DNA from: Candidatus Thalassarchaeaceae archaeon
Lineage (GTDB): Archaea > Thermoplasmatota > Poseidoniia > Poseidoniales > Thalassarchaeaceae
Direction: 5' to 3'
Length of the DNA: 40,097 nt
NCBI GenBank assembly: GCA_030745885.1
Contig: JASLNR010000029.1
Coordinates: forward strand, 1 to 40,097
Under the pieces are notes generated by a model. That model saw only the letters and a list, made by a program, of their open reading frames with translations, did no database searches and was not told where the DNA came from. A program made the position numbers and the translations under genes. Shown piece after piece: positions 21,845 through 30,835 of the stretch (the first letter of the stretch is position 1; every line of letters starts with the position of its first letter).

Positions 21845-22921
21845 GTGAGATTGCTCCACATTGACAGGATGAGGGCAGTTGCCGTGCTATGCATGGTCGA
21901 GGTCCATACCGCAGCAATCGTGCCCCCCGAAGGCATCACCGTGGGACATCCCACGGCCTTCATCGCTGCCGCCTTCGGGGGCATGGCTGCTCCGATGTTC
22001 GTGACAATCTCGGGTTGGGGGGTGTACCACAGCGCACAACGTCGTGCCAAGGAGGGGTACAAGTTAGTGGACTGGATGAGGTGGCTGCTGCCCAGAGTGG
22101 CGGTCCTGACTCTGTGCCAGCTCCTCGTGAACGTGCTTCTCAACGTCGAGCGGGGGGGCAGGTTCGAGTGGCACACTCCGGGCGTGCTGACCCTTCTGGC
22201 TATCGCTGCAATCCTAGCGCCGCTCCTCGTGCGCCTGAGCATCGGTTCTAGGTCGGCTCTGATGCTAGTGATGATAGTCTCCCCGTTGCTACTGGGGGGC
22301 GAGGCGGGTCCTGATTTGGGATGGTTTCAGAGGGTAGATGCAGAAAATTCCACAGAGTGGGTAGGGAGGTTGCTCTGGAACGGCACCTACCCTGTGGTCC
22401 CATGGATGTTCTACGTTCTGCTGGGCACGATAATCCACGATCTCGGTGAGCAGCCCAGAATCAGGGAGAGGGGGGTCGCCATCGGACTTCTAGCCACCTC
22501 GCTTACCGTGGCCGCAGCCGTGGTCGAGGAAATCGACTGGGCTCTGACCTCTGGACAGGCGGTGCTGACTTTCTTCCCAGCGAGCATGCCATTCCTCGTG
22601 GTCTCGGGAACGGTGGTAATGCTAACAATGAGGCTGCTGGAGGGGGACGAAGCTTCCGGTGGGGAGCCCTCACTAGGGAGTCGGCTGGACGCCTTGGAGC
22701 CGGCGGGGCGGCTCTCGCTCACTATTTACGTCGCCCACTTCGCAGTCCTGGGTGCCGCTGCAATGGTACTGGATGGGGCGAGGCTGGCGGTTGTTCCCGC
22801 CTTCGCGGTCACCATCGGGCACACCCTTGCTTGGATTCCACTAGCGGTAGCGCACGAGAAGTACATTCCCGGCATCTCCTTCGAGAGCCTATTGAGGCGC
22901 TTCAGTCAGTCGGGCAAGTAA
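21845..22921 (+). CDS. Multi-pass membrane acyltransferase-like protein
   Basis: A 358-residue protein with about nine or ten hydrophobic helices. The N-terminus RLLHIDRMRAVAVLCMVEVH (2-21) matches the opening of the DUF1624/heparan-glucosaminide N-acetyltransferase and related YeiB/acyltransferase-3 families, where the first helix carries an Arg and a His likely to be catalytic. A late LTIYVAHFAVL segment is also typical. Such enzymes move acyl groups across the membrane onto sugars or lipids; the substrate here is unknown. The GTG start is fixed by GGAGGTG 5 nt upstream. The 3' end overlaps the convergent peptidase gene by 16 nt. Confidence 0.7.
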   Translation: MRLLHIDRMRAVAVLCMVEVHTAAIVPPEGITVGHPTAFIAAAFGGMAAPMFVTISGWGVYHSAQRRAKEGYKLVDWMRWLLPRVAVLTLCQLLVNVLLNVERGGRFEWHTPGVLTLLAIAAILAPLLVRLSIGSRSALMLVMIVSPLLLGGEAGPDLGWFQRVDAENSTEWVGRLLWNGTYPVVPWMFYVLLGTIIHDLGEQPRIRERGVAIGLLATSLTVAAAVVEEIDWALTSGQAVLTFFPASMPFLVVSGTVVMLTMRLLEGDEASGGEPSLGSRLDALEPAGRLSLTIYVAHFAVLGAAAMVLDGARLAVVPAFAVTIGHTLAWIPLAVAHEKYIPGISFESLLRRFSQSGK

Positions 22922-25900
22922 TCGGTCACCCAAGAGATTGGGCCGAACCAAGTGTCGCCTTCGTCGTGAGTGGCCTTGATGCGCGCATAGTACGTGGTCC
23001 CGCAGCAGTCCAGCCCAGTCAATTCCTGAGAACCATTGCCCACCTCAGAGGGGCCGAGATCCACGCTGCTGGCCCATGATGACGATTGGGTGCCGCCGTC
23101 CGAGGTTCCGTAATGCAGGGTAAGGGTCGTGTTGGTTCCATTGTCGTAAGTCTCCCACGAAACGACGGCTGAGTTGGCGGTTACGTTGGATACCTGCAAG
23201 TTTCGCAAGATTGCATCGTAAACGAAGAAGTCGCCGCGAAGGGGGTCGTCGACCCAAACTGGGAGGTGATCCAGTGCGTCGTAGGTCTCCTGATTCAGAG
23301 GGAACCCCCACGCTGCGTGGTATGGGGCAAGGTTGTGTCCTGTGGCGTTTGACAGATGCATGACCCACGCGTTGAATTTCTCTTCACCAGTGCTCGGGAC
23401 CTCTGCTGCCGGGAGATTGTAGTAGACCGTCAGTGCCTCTGTAATCGGACCCCAACCCCATTCCTCCTTCACGATTAGGAAAGTGTCGAGGGCGGTCCAG
23501 ACCGACCAATTGCTGATGTTGGACCCATCTTCGAAATAGGGCCTCGATGGGTTCGCTGGGTGCAGGCTGGGCGGATCGACGAGCTCCTCCATCAGGTAGA
23601 CGCTGGCGAAGTTACAGCCGGTCTCAGTGGTACCGGGAAGGGTGGAGGGCATCCACTGGTGGTTGTGACCGAGTTCGTGGAACATCCCCCAGTCTCCGTT
23701 CTCAGCCATATACGAGACATTGACCACTCCTGCGACACTCAGGTCGTGCGCCATGAACGGGTAGCCTGAGTGCATCCATCCTGCGGATATCTGGGCGTCG
23801 AATACTGCCCTCTCTACCCTTGTCCAAGGCAGGTAGCCGTAGATCGAGTGCTCCATCCCCAGAGCCTCATCCCACCAGTCCATCAGCTCATCTGGATTGT
23901 CGAGGTCCCTAATCTCGTGACTAGGCACAGTGAGTATGAACTGGCCACTGCCAATCTCGGCCCACGGGGCAGGATCGTTTCGGTATTGTTGCTGCCACTG
24001 GTAGACGTCGGTCTGGCCATGGATGTACCGCGGCGCCTTAATCGCGTTCGAGACGGACACATCGAAGTCGCCGAGCGTCGAGCCGGCTTGGATGGCGATG
24101 TAAATCGGTCCGCCGAAGGCGTTGCCGACCTCCATGGTGACGCTGTCGGCGTACCACCATCGGTCTATCTGTGGGTGCCTGTGCAACTGGCTCTTTCCCC
24201 ACAGGCTGTCACTGTGGGCGCCGACCAAAACATAGGTTCCCGTGTCAACGATTGCTGAGGGCAGCGTCACGGTGACGACCTCGCCCGGGGCTGCGTACAG
24301 GCCGGTAGTCATGCGTAGGTGGGCACGGGCGCTGGAGTAGCCGAAGTTTCCTGGCAGTCCGCTTTGGTTGCCATCAATGGTCACCTCGCGGGTAACCCTG
24401 GTGGCGTTCGTCGGTACCTGGCCGGGGAACTCCGCGTGACTGGGGTGTGCTGGCAGCTCATTGGCAGGAAGGCCCTGAGTCAGAGCGGCCTCGACCCTCA
24501 GCAGGGTGTCAGCAATGGGGTCCTCACCCAAGTCGTAGCCGACGTCCTCCCATAGGGTACCGTACTCGATAATCGTCCAGCCAGTCTGGTTGACGACCTC
24601 GCGCAGCGGGCTCCAGAAGACGTGGAAGTCCAGAGCAACAACCCCAGTGCAAATCGAGAGGGTGGCGTCGGCTATCGCCGCATCGTCTGTGGAAAGAGTG
24701 TGGTTGTCAATGCGGTCAGCGCGAATCGCCGCGATGGCTGCTTGCGGGCGGGTCAACTCGTGCGGCGTGATTCTGAAGTCGACGTTGTTGTAACCCCAAG
24801 CGTGGGAGACGAACAGCCCTGTGGTCTTGGCTATCTTGTTGCCCGGATAGTTGTGTGAAACATCGCTGTTGGAGTACGACCAGTACCAAGCATGGCCCCC
24901 CATAATCAGGCCCCCTCCTGTGAGCATGAAGTCGACGAGATTCTGATTGTCCGCATCGTCGTGGCCATTCCAGAACTCGTCGAGCAGGCAGTCGATGCCT
25001 GACAGGTTGTCAGGCGTTACAGAAAGGTGAACGATGTGGCCTTCGCCCTCCAGCTCGTCCTCGAATCCGTCGAAACCGGCCCCGTAGGCCAGACCAACGT
25101 CGGCGTTCTTGCCGCAGACCCACTCGACCGCTTGGAGCGAGAAGTCAATCTCCTTGGGTCCCGCGCCGTCGACCCAACTCTCGTGACCGTAGCCCAGCAT
25201 CTTTCCTCGGCCGACGTGGCTGGCCGAGATGACTGGAATGGTGGAGCCGTATCCCTCTTGTGTGAAACCCACGGGGAAGGCCCACTCCCCTATCGGCAGG
25301 ATCGGCGATGGCCAGCCCCCCCAGTTCGTGTTGCCCATACCGCGAAGCAGGTCGGACTGGTCCGCGGCTAGGTCGTGGACAGCTATCCAGAGATTTTGTC
25401 CTTCCGAGCCACCGGTGTTGTTGGCCCATATTGTGTACTGCACCCAGTCGGTCCTCTCGTCCGGCGTGCCCTCTATAGTGCCGTTTGTTAGGAGGGAGAG
25501 TCCGGACGGCAAGGCGGGGCTGACCTCCCAAGTGTCTATTGCTGGCCCGACGTTAGTAACGGGGATGAGCACGCTCTCGTTGGCCTCGAGCGTGAACTCG
25601 AGGCTCGGCCAAGTGATGTCGGTGGGCGGCTGGCTGATGACCCTGAATCTTATCTGGGTCGAGTCACTGCCTCCCGTGTTGTTAGCCCAGATAATGTGGC
25701 TGCTCCACTCCTGTAGTTCGAGCGCAGTTCCGCTAATGGCCCCGTTGAATGCATCGAAGTGGAACCCTGAGGGCAGAGGTGGTTCGACTTCCCACGAAAT
25801 TGGAGTGCCTCCGACCCACTGGGGCACTATGGTCCCGATGCTGCCCCCCTTAGTGAGGTCGAAGACGGTGGTCGAGTAAGTTAGCCCCTCGACGGGGATG

Positions 25901-26898
25901 TCCCATACTTCGATGGTGATTGTAGTCGTCACAGAGCCGCCGGTGTTGGTGGCCGCAATCGAATAGCTCTGTGGATTCTGGAGCACCAGTGGAGCACCCA
26001 CGATGGACCCATCCTGCGTGAACTCCATTCCAAGAGGTGGATATGGATCAATTGACCAAGACGTCGCTTCGCCGCCTGTGGTGCTCGGCGTGATAGAGGT
26101 CTGTTCACCGTATGTGAGGATGAACGACTGCGAGCCGTAGTCGATGGCTTGAGGCGGCTGGTGGAGCGTGATGATGCGTAGCGAATCGAATGCACTGCCG
26201 CCGGCGTTGGACGCAGTGATGGTGTGGTTCGAGTCGCCGACCGACATTGGAGTGCCCGTAATCGAACCAGATTCCCCAAGGGCCAGACCTTCTGGCAAAG
26301 GCGGTTCGATGGCCCATTCAACCGGAGTCCCACCTGTGATTGCGGGAGCTTCCAGTGTGCATTCCTGTTCCATGGTGCAGTGGATTGATTCAGTGGGGTA
26401 TGAGATTGATTGAGGTGTGATGGGAAGGACTGTGATTTGCAAGGTGTCCGAGGCGGAGCCTGCTGCGTTGGTCGCTATGATTGTGTGAGTCATAACTTGT
26501 GACTCCGCAGTGGGGGTGCCGGAAATTACCCCGGATTCTGAGTCTAGGGAGATTCCTGCGGGAAGACCCGGGTTGACTAGCCATCCCTCAGGGGCATCGC
26601 CGTAGAAGCTGGGCGTCAGTGCCTGCATCTGGCTTCCGACGACCAAGGTGATCGAGGTCTCGCCGAAATCAAGCATCTCGGGCCTTAGCATAAGCCTGCA
26701 GTACTCGCCGGTGAACACCTCTATCGAAGAACAGTCATACTCGGTAATCACTTCATCGAAGCAGCCGGGCTGGATCGGGTCGTCCTCGCACGTGTCCACC
26801 TCCGGCACAGTTTCAACGTCATCGTCGAGTAACCCGGTGCATCCGGGAAGGAGCAGGAGCAGGGCCACCATGATGGTTGAATTGGTGGCCCTGTACAC
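22906..26898 (-). CDS. M60-type metallopeptidase lipoprotein with Ig repeats
   Basis: About 1330 residues from the GTG at 26898. The frame is open to 27096, but that would run into glyA; 26898 gives a lipoprotein signal, with hydrophobic VALLLLLPGC and lipid-anchor Cys at 20. Five to six putative Ig (He_PIG) repeats follow, each with a LPSGLSL/GTP pattern (for example LPAGISLDSESGVISGTP). A middle region holds GGGLIMGGHAWYW, similar to TRPM8 channel-associated factors. The zinc motif HELGHN is at 1074-1079 with a Glu 14 residues on, the M60/enhancin pattern. A C-terminal fibronectin III-like domain ends the protein. It is probably a surface enzyme acting on glycoproteins or mucin-like polymers (inference). 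Confidence 0.85.
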   Translation of the reverse strand: MYRATNSTIMVALLLLLPGCTGLLDDDVETVPEVDTCEDDPIQPGCFDEVITEYDCSSIEVFTGEYCRLMLRPEMLDFGETSITLVVGSQMQALTPSFYGDAPEGWLVNPGLPAGISLDSESGVISGTPTAESQVMTHTIIATNAAGSASDTLQITVLPITPQSISYPTESIHCTMEQECTLEAPAITGGTPVEWAIEPPLPEGLALGESGSITGTPMSVGDSNHTITASNAGGSAFDSLRIITLHQPPQAIDYGSQSFILTYGEQTSITPSTTGGEATSWSIDPYPPLGMEFTQDGSIVGAPLVLQNPQSYSIAATNTGGSVTTTITIEVWDIPVEGLTYSTTVFDLTKGGSIGTIVPQWVGGTPISWEVEPPLPSGFHFDAFNGAISGTALELQEWSSHIIWANNTGGSDSTQIRFRVISQPPTDITWPSLEFTLEANESVLIPVTNVGPAIDTWEVSPALPSGLSLLTNGTIEGTPDERTDWVQYTIWANNTGGSEGQNLWIAVHDLAADQSDLLRGMGNTNWGGWPSPILPIGEWAFPVGFTQEGYGSTIPVISASHVGRGKMLGYGHESWVDGAGPKEIDFSLQAVEWVCGKNADVGLAYGAGFDGFEDELEGEGHIVHLSVTPDNLSGIDCLLDEFWNGHDDADNQNLVDFMLTGGGLIMGGHAWYWSYSNSDVSHNYPGNKIAKTTGLFVSHAWGYNNVDFRITPHELTRPQAAIAAIRADRIDNHTLSTDDAAIADATLSICTGVVALDFHVFWSPLREVVNQTGWTIIEYGTLWEDVGYDLGEDPIADTLLRVEAALTQGLPANELPAHPSHAEFPGQVPTNATRVTREVTIDGNQSGLPGNFGYSSARAHLRMTTGLYAAPGEVVTVTLPSAIVDTGTYVLVGAHSDSLWGKSQLHRHPQIDRWWYADSVTMEVGNAFGGPIYIAIQAGSTLGDFDVSVSNAIKAPRYIHGQTDVYQWQQQYRNDPAPWAEIGSGQFILTVPSHEIRDLDNPDELMDWWDEALGMEHSIYGYLPWTRVERAVFDAQISAGWMHSGYPFMAHDLSVAGVVNVSYMAENGDWGMFHELGHNHQWMPSTLPGTTETGCNFASVYLMEELVDPPSLHPANPSRPYFEDGSNISNWSVWTALDTFLIVKEEWGWGPITEALTVYYNLPAAEVPSTGEEKFNAWVMHLSNATGHNLAPYHAAWGFPLNQETYDALDHLPVWVDDPLRGDFFVYDAILRNLQVSNVTANSAVVSWETYDNGTNTTLTLHYGTSDGGTQSSSWASSVDLGPSEVGNGSQELTGLDCCGTTYYARIKATHDEGDTWFGPISWVTDYLPD

Positions 26899-26941
26899 AT
26901 TCGCGACTGGCCGGCTCTGATTGAATATGTTAGCGGAAGCT

Positions 26942-28222
26942 CTAATCGAGTCCCGGATAAGCAGGACCGGGGTCAAAGCAGTATCGAACCGTCTGGTAAT
27001 CGCCCTTGAATTCGGTAACGTCGTGCTTGACGGCCTTGGAATCCTCCCCCTCAAGCAGAGACCTAGCGAAGAACCGGGCGACGTCCTGCATCTCATCGGT
27101 GCCCATCCCGACTCGAGTCAACTCCGGGGTCCCGAGCCTGAGACCGCTTGGCGCCAAGGCCTTGGTGTCACCGGGTAGCATGTTCATGTTGGTGATGATT
27201 CCGGCCTGCTCGAGGATTGCCGCCGCGTCTCTTCCGGCGCCCGAGTCTGCGTCACCGTGCCGAGTGACTACTTGGTGGCTGGCCGTGTACCCCCTCTCCT
27301 CAGCAAGGACGTCGAATCCCTCCGAGGCTAGTGCTTCCCCCAGTGCCCTGGCATTGGACACTATGTCGGATGCATACTCCTCGCCAAAGGCCTCGAACTC
27401 TGACAGGGCGATCACCTTGCCGGCTACGTGATGGAGGTGGTAGGATGAGCAGACGCCGGGAAAAATCCCGCTATTCAGCCTCCTCTGGAACTTCTCGTCA
27501 TCCGAATCAGAGAGCACGAAGCCCCCCTGGGGTCCGGGGAAAGTCTTGTGGCTGCTACCAGTCATCACGTCAGCGCCCTCGTGCAGAGGGTCCTGGAACT
27601 GCCCCCCCGCCACGAGGCCAAGAACGTGGGCAGCGTCGAACATGACCTTGGCCCCGACCTCGTGAGCGGCGTCGGAGAGCTCAGCCAGAGGGGTTGGGAA
27701 TAGGAACACGGACTGTCCGAAGAGAGCGACGGTGGGCTCGGACTCCCTAATAAGAGCAGCAGCAGCATCGATGTCTGGCTCCATCCTGCCCAAGTCCCAC
27801 GGGTAAGTGATCAGATTGAGGCCTCGCAGGCCAACCGCACCCATACGAGCGTGCGAGATGTGACCGCCGTCGGCGGTGGAGACCGCTGTTATGGTGTCAC
27901 CCGGCTTGGCCAGCGCCTTCAGAGCCCCCATGTTCGAGTTGGTGCCAGAGGTTGACTGGATGTTGGCGAAACTACAGTTGAAGACCCTCTTAGCGCTGGA
28001 GATGCCAATCTCTTCTATCGTATCGAAGTCGTCGCACCCCTGGTAGTACCTCTTGCGGGGAAGTCCCTCCGCGTAGCGGCCATGGAGATCGGAGTTGCAT
28101 GCATCCCTAACCAGTGGGCTCAGGATATTCTCGCTGGCAATCATAGGGAGGCTATCCCGGTAATGCTTCCCTGAGGCCTCAACCGCCTCGATGACGCTGT
28201 CTGCTGTCTGCCTGTGACTCAT
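26942..28222 (-). CDS. glyA: Serine hydroxymethyltransferase
   Basis: About 426 residues from the ATG at 28220-28222; an in-frame ATG at 28249 would add nine unlikely residues. The enzyme interconverts serine and glycine, moving a one-carbon unit to or from a pterin carrier, with PLP bound to K226 in TGSSHKTFPGPQGG. Other motifs are MIASENILSP (27-36), GLPRKRYYQGC and FDAAHVLGLVAGGQF. It lies on the same strand as guaAb, purE and gcvPA/gcvPB upstream and the peptidase downstream. The carrier (folate or methanopterin type) cannot be told from this gene. Confidence 0.95.
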   Translation of the reverse strand: MSHRQTADSVIEAVEASGKHYRDSLPMIASENILSPLVRDACNSDLHGRYAEGLPRKRYYQGCDDFDTIEEIGISSAKRVFNCSFANIQSTSGTNSNMGALKALAKPGDTITAVSTADGGHISHARMGAVGLRGLNLITYPWDLGRMEPDIDAAAALIRESEPTVALFGQSVFLFPTPLAELSDAAHEVGAKVMFDAAHVLGLVAGGQFQDPLHEGADVMTGSSHKTFPGPQGGFVLSDSDDEKFQRRLNSGIFPGVCSSYHLHHVAGKVIALSEFEAFGEEYASDIVSNARALGEALASEGFDVLAEERGYTASHQVVTRHGDADSGAGRDAAAILEQAGIITNMNMLPGDTKALAPSGLRLGTPELTRVGMGTDEMQDVARFFARSLLEGEDSKAVKHDVTEFKGDYQTVRYCFDPGPAYPGLD

Positions 28223-28363
28223 GCCGACAGAGGAAGGTGGGCAGCACATGAGTGTTGGGAAGGGATATTGGTCGTCGCTCTTCTCGCCTTACCCCCTCCG
28301 TCACCCTTCGGTTATAGCGGTGAAATTGCAGGAAGTTCGAGTAGCGGACGCAAGGGAGATTTA

Positions 28364-28439
28364 TGGCGCCGACAGCAGGACTCGAACCTGCGACCTGTGG
28401 ATTAACAGTCCACCGCTCCACCAACTAAGCTATGTCGGC
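28364..28439 (-). tRNA. tRNA-Asn (GTT), CCA encoded
   Basis: Complete cloverleaf on the minus strand: acceptor GCCGACA/TGTCGGC, D-stem GCTT/GAGC, anticodon stem GTGGA/TCCAC with loop CTGTTAA (anticodon GTT), and T-arm GCAGG/CCTGC with loop TTCGAGT. Discriminator G is at 28367 and CCA is encoded at 28364-28366. It lies between guaAb and glyA on the same strand. Weak A/T-rich sequence upstream shows no convincing TATA box. Confidence 0.96.
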
Positions 28440-28479
28440 CCGACCTACGGCTGGTACTCCCCTTCATCAAAGAATCGGA

Positions 28480-29448
28480 TTACTCCCATTCTATGGTGCC
28501 GGGGGGCTTGTGAGTGATGTCGTAGACCACTCGATTGACTTGCCCCTTGAGGGTATTTGTGACCTCGGTGCTGATTGCGGCCAGCACGTCGTGAGGAATG
28601 GGTGAATACCTCGCGCTCATACCATCGAGGCTGGCCACGGCACGAACCACGACTGTCTCACCATGAACGCGTGCGTCGCCATGCACGCCGACGCTGCGAA
28701 CCGGCAGGAGGGCTGCGAAGTACTGCCATGGAAGATCGCACCTCCCTTCCTCGGCAGCGGCTTGTAGGTGGGTCTCGACGATGTGGCAGGCCTGTCTGCA
28801 TGCCTCGACGCGGTCAGGAGAAAGTTCCCCTAGAACACGAACTGCAAGGCCGGGGCCCGGGAATGGTTGGCGCTCGCTTGAGGGGATGCCAATCTGGCGG
28901 GCCATTTCGCGGACTTCGTCCTTGTAGAACTCCCTGAGCGGTTCTACTATGTCCAGGTCGACGTCCTTGGGGAGGCCACCGACGTTGTGGTGAGACTTGA
29001 TGACGTCGCGCTCGCCGCCTCCGGATTCGATCCAGTCCGGTGCAATCGTGCCTTGGACGAGGTACTTGGCGCCACAGGTCCCCTGCTCGGCCTCGAAGAC
29101 CCTGATGAACTGCTCGCCAATCACCTTGCGCTTCTCCTCCGGCTCGGTCACCCCCTCGAGATGTGAGAAGAACCTCTCGGATGCGTCCACCACCTTGAGC
29201 TGGATGCCTAGGTCCGCGAACATCTCGGTCACCTCCTCGGACTCGTCCTTGCGCATCAGTCCGGTATCGACGTAGACGCAGTGCAGCAGGCTTCCAACCG
29301 CGCGGTGGGCCAGAACGGCTGCAACCGTGCTGTCGATGCCGCCCGAGCAGGCTATGATTGCGGTATCGTCAATCTGAGATTGCAGGGCCTCGACTGCCTC
29401 GTCGACGAGCATCTGGGTCTGCAAGATTTCACCCCCGTAGCGACTCAT
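28480..29448 (-). CDS. guaAb: GMP synthase, ATP pyrophosphatase subunit
   Basis: A 322-residue protein that converts XMP to GMP with ATP and ammonia. The PP-loop SGGIDS is at 35-40. LVQGTIAPDWIESGG, SHHNVGG, QPFPGPGLAVRVLGE and the C-terminal THKPPGTIEWE are typical of the dimerisation and XMP-binding domain. There is no N-terminal glutaminase domain, as expected for the archaeal two-subunit form; the matching amidotransferase gene is not in this window. The ATG lies 20 nt inside the end of purE, implying coupled translation. tRNA-Asn follows 40 nt after the stop. Confidence 0.95.
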   Translation of the reverse strand: MSRYGGEILQTQMLVDEAVEALQSQIDDTAIIACSGGIDSTVAAVLAHRAVGSLLHCVYVDTGLMRKDESEEVTEMFADLGIQLKVVDASERFFSHLEGVTEPEEKRKVIGEQFIRVFEAEQGTCGAKYLVQGTIAPDWIESGGGERDVIKSHHNVGGLPKDVDLDIVEPLREFYKDEVREMARQIGIPSSERQPFPGPGLAVRVLGELSPDRVEACRQACHIVETHLQAAAEEGRCDLPWQYFAALLPVRSVGVHGDARVHGETVVVRAVASLDGMSARYSPIPHDVLAAISTEVTNTLKGQVNRVVYDITHKPPGTIEWE

Positions 29449-29902
29449 CGTCAGCGATTACCCCATCTGTCCTAGCCGCTCGCCAGTCCACGATTAGCTT
29501 GTCGAGGCCCCCGTCCCCCATGGCGAGAATCTGGGCGGCAAGCACGGCGGCGTTGTCACCTCTGTCGACTCCTACGGCAGCGACGGGGACGCCAGGGGGC
29601 ATCTGGACGACAGAAAGCAGGCTGTCCAATGGCACCTTGCCGCCCACTGGCACCCCAATCACTGGGAGCGAGGTCATCGAAGCGATGACTCCTGGGAGCG
29701 CTGCAGACAGTCCGGCGATTCCGATGAAAATCTTGCATCCCTCGTCGATAGCCGTTGAAACGACCTCCTCAAGGTACCTTGGGGCCCTGTGCGCAGAGGC
29801 TACACGAACCTCGTGGCCTATGCCGAACTCTTCCAAGATTGAAGTGCACTTGTCGCAAACTGGCATGTCTGACTTCGAACCCAGTACCACGCAGACGTCC
29901 AT
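29429..29902 (-). CDS. purE: N5-carboxyaminoimidazole ribonucleotide mutase
   Basis: A 157-residue PurE of the purine pathway. The phosphate-binding loop GSKSDMPV (8-15) and catalytic SAHRAP (36-41) are present, followed by IGIAGLSAALPGVIAS, VIGVPV and QMPPGVPVAAVGV. Length fits class I PurE (about 160 residues), which rearranges N5-CAIR made by PurK; without a purK gene in view, direct CO2 fixation (class II) cannot be excluded. It overlaps guaAb by 20 nt. The upstream neighbour is a membrane protein of unknown role 48 nt away. Confidence 0.95.
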   Translation of the reverse strand: MDVCVVLGSKSDMPVCDKCTSILEEFGIGHEVRVASAHRAPRYLEEVVSTAIDEGCKIFIGIAGLSAALPGVIASMTSLPVIGVPVGGKVPLDSLLSVVQMPPGVPVAAVGVDRGDNAAVLAAQILAMGDGGLDKLIVDWRAARTDGVIADDESLRG

Positions 29903-29950
29903 GCGCCTTCGGGTGACACCCGGTTCAAATGCATGCCGTTCGCAAGCCTG

Positions 29951-30817
29951 TCACTCTTCCTCCAGGGACACGATGAACCTCCCCGGCCACTGCTTTCCCG
30001 TAATGGGCAGAGGCTGTGCGAGCGCAGACACGAGCCCCCTATTGCCCGACAGGGTCTCGTGGAAGGGGTCTTGGACGAAGCCGGAGCGATGTACGAAGGT
30101 CAGAGAGAGGAAGTCCGAATCCCCCTTGGTAGTGCCGGCGATTGCGACATGGCCATCATCACATTCTGCCCTAGCGATGGTTTTCCTGCCCCAGTGCTTC
30201 GAGAGGACCTCCCAGGGGCCAGGCAAGTCACCGGTCCAGTCCTCGGTCTCAATGGGGAGGAGGAAGCGCGCTGGGGGCGTCACCATCGCATCCTGGACCT
30301 TCCGAACCGTACGAAGATAGGCTATCCAGAACAAGGCATAGGAGAACCAACCGATTCTTGGGTCAATCAGGGTGTGCATGGAAAACAATGCCGACCCGAG
30401 AGCCAGTGAGATCCAATCCACCGGCAGTTCATGGATACTGTTGATGGACATTGGTTGGGCGTTCCTCGCGAGAATCAAGGGGATGATCACGAGCGCCCAT
30501 GCTGTGAGGAAGAGCGTGATGGCGAGAGTTTGGTCGTTGGTGGTGAGTCCCGGTAAGGCCAGAGGCATCGCGGTCGCAACGAGGAACATAGGTGCCCATG
30601 CCATCGGCCTGAGCAGCGGACGCGCCAGGGGCCTGAACCTCTGGCGGATCCATCCAAAATTGCCTATCCTCGGAGTCGAGCTGACCCATGACTCGGGCGG
30701 GGCGAGTTCGCCTGGCCTGAAGTCGGGGGGTATCGAATACCCGCGGTTCCACCACGAGGGTTCGCCAAGGAGCCAGCGTTGGTCCGAGCCCGCCTCCATG
30801 GTCGTCGCAGGGGCCAT
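29951..30817 (-). CDS. Hypothetical membrane protein
   Basis: 288 residues, no family recognised. A hydrophilic N-terminus of about 65 residues with several Trp and Pro (WLLGEPSWWNRGY) is followed by about four hydrophobic segments (near 72-90, 98-115, 133-148, 152-168). A soluble C-terminal domain of about 110 residues follows and ends in acidic residues. An in-frame ATG at 30799 is an alternative start. It lies 18 nt after gcvPB and 48 nt before purE on the same strand, so it is probably cotranscribed with them, but nothing links it to glycine or purine metabolism by sequence. Confidence 0.7.
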   Translation of the reverse strand: MAPATTMEAGSDQRWLLGEPSWWNRGYSIPPDFRPGELAPPESWVSSTPRIGNFGWIRQRFRPLARPLLRPMAWAPMFLVATAMPLALPGLTTNDQTLAITLFLTAWALVIIPLILARNAQPMSINSIHELPVDWISLALGSALFSMHTLIDPRIGWFSYALFWIAYLRTVRKVQDAMVTPPARFLLPIETEDWTGDLPGPWEVLSKHWGRKTIARAECDDGHVAIAGTTKGDSDFLSLTFVHRSGFVQDPFHETLSGNRGLVSALAQPLPITGKQWPGRFIVSLEEE

Positions 30818-30835
30818 GGAGTCTTGTTGGCTTCG

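Noticed and set aside
26899..27096. N-terminal extension of the M60-type peptidase.
   Set aside because: It overlaps the 3' end of glyA on the same strand and would bury the lipoprotein signal 85 residues inside the protein.
29358..30320. A 320-codon open frame on the plus strand.
   Set aside because: It lies opposite purE, guaAb and the membrane-protein gene, all of which have better support; the product is Ser/Pro/Arg-rich with no motif, typical of an antisense shadow in GC-rich DNA.
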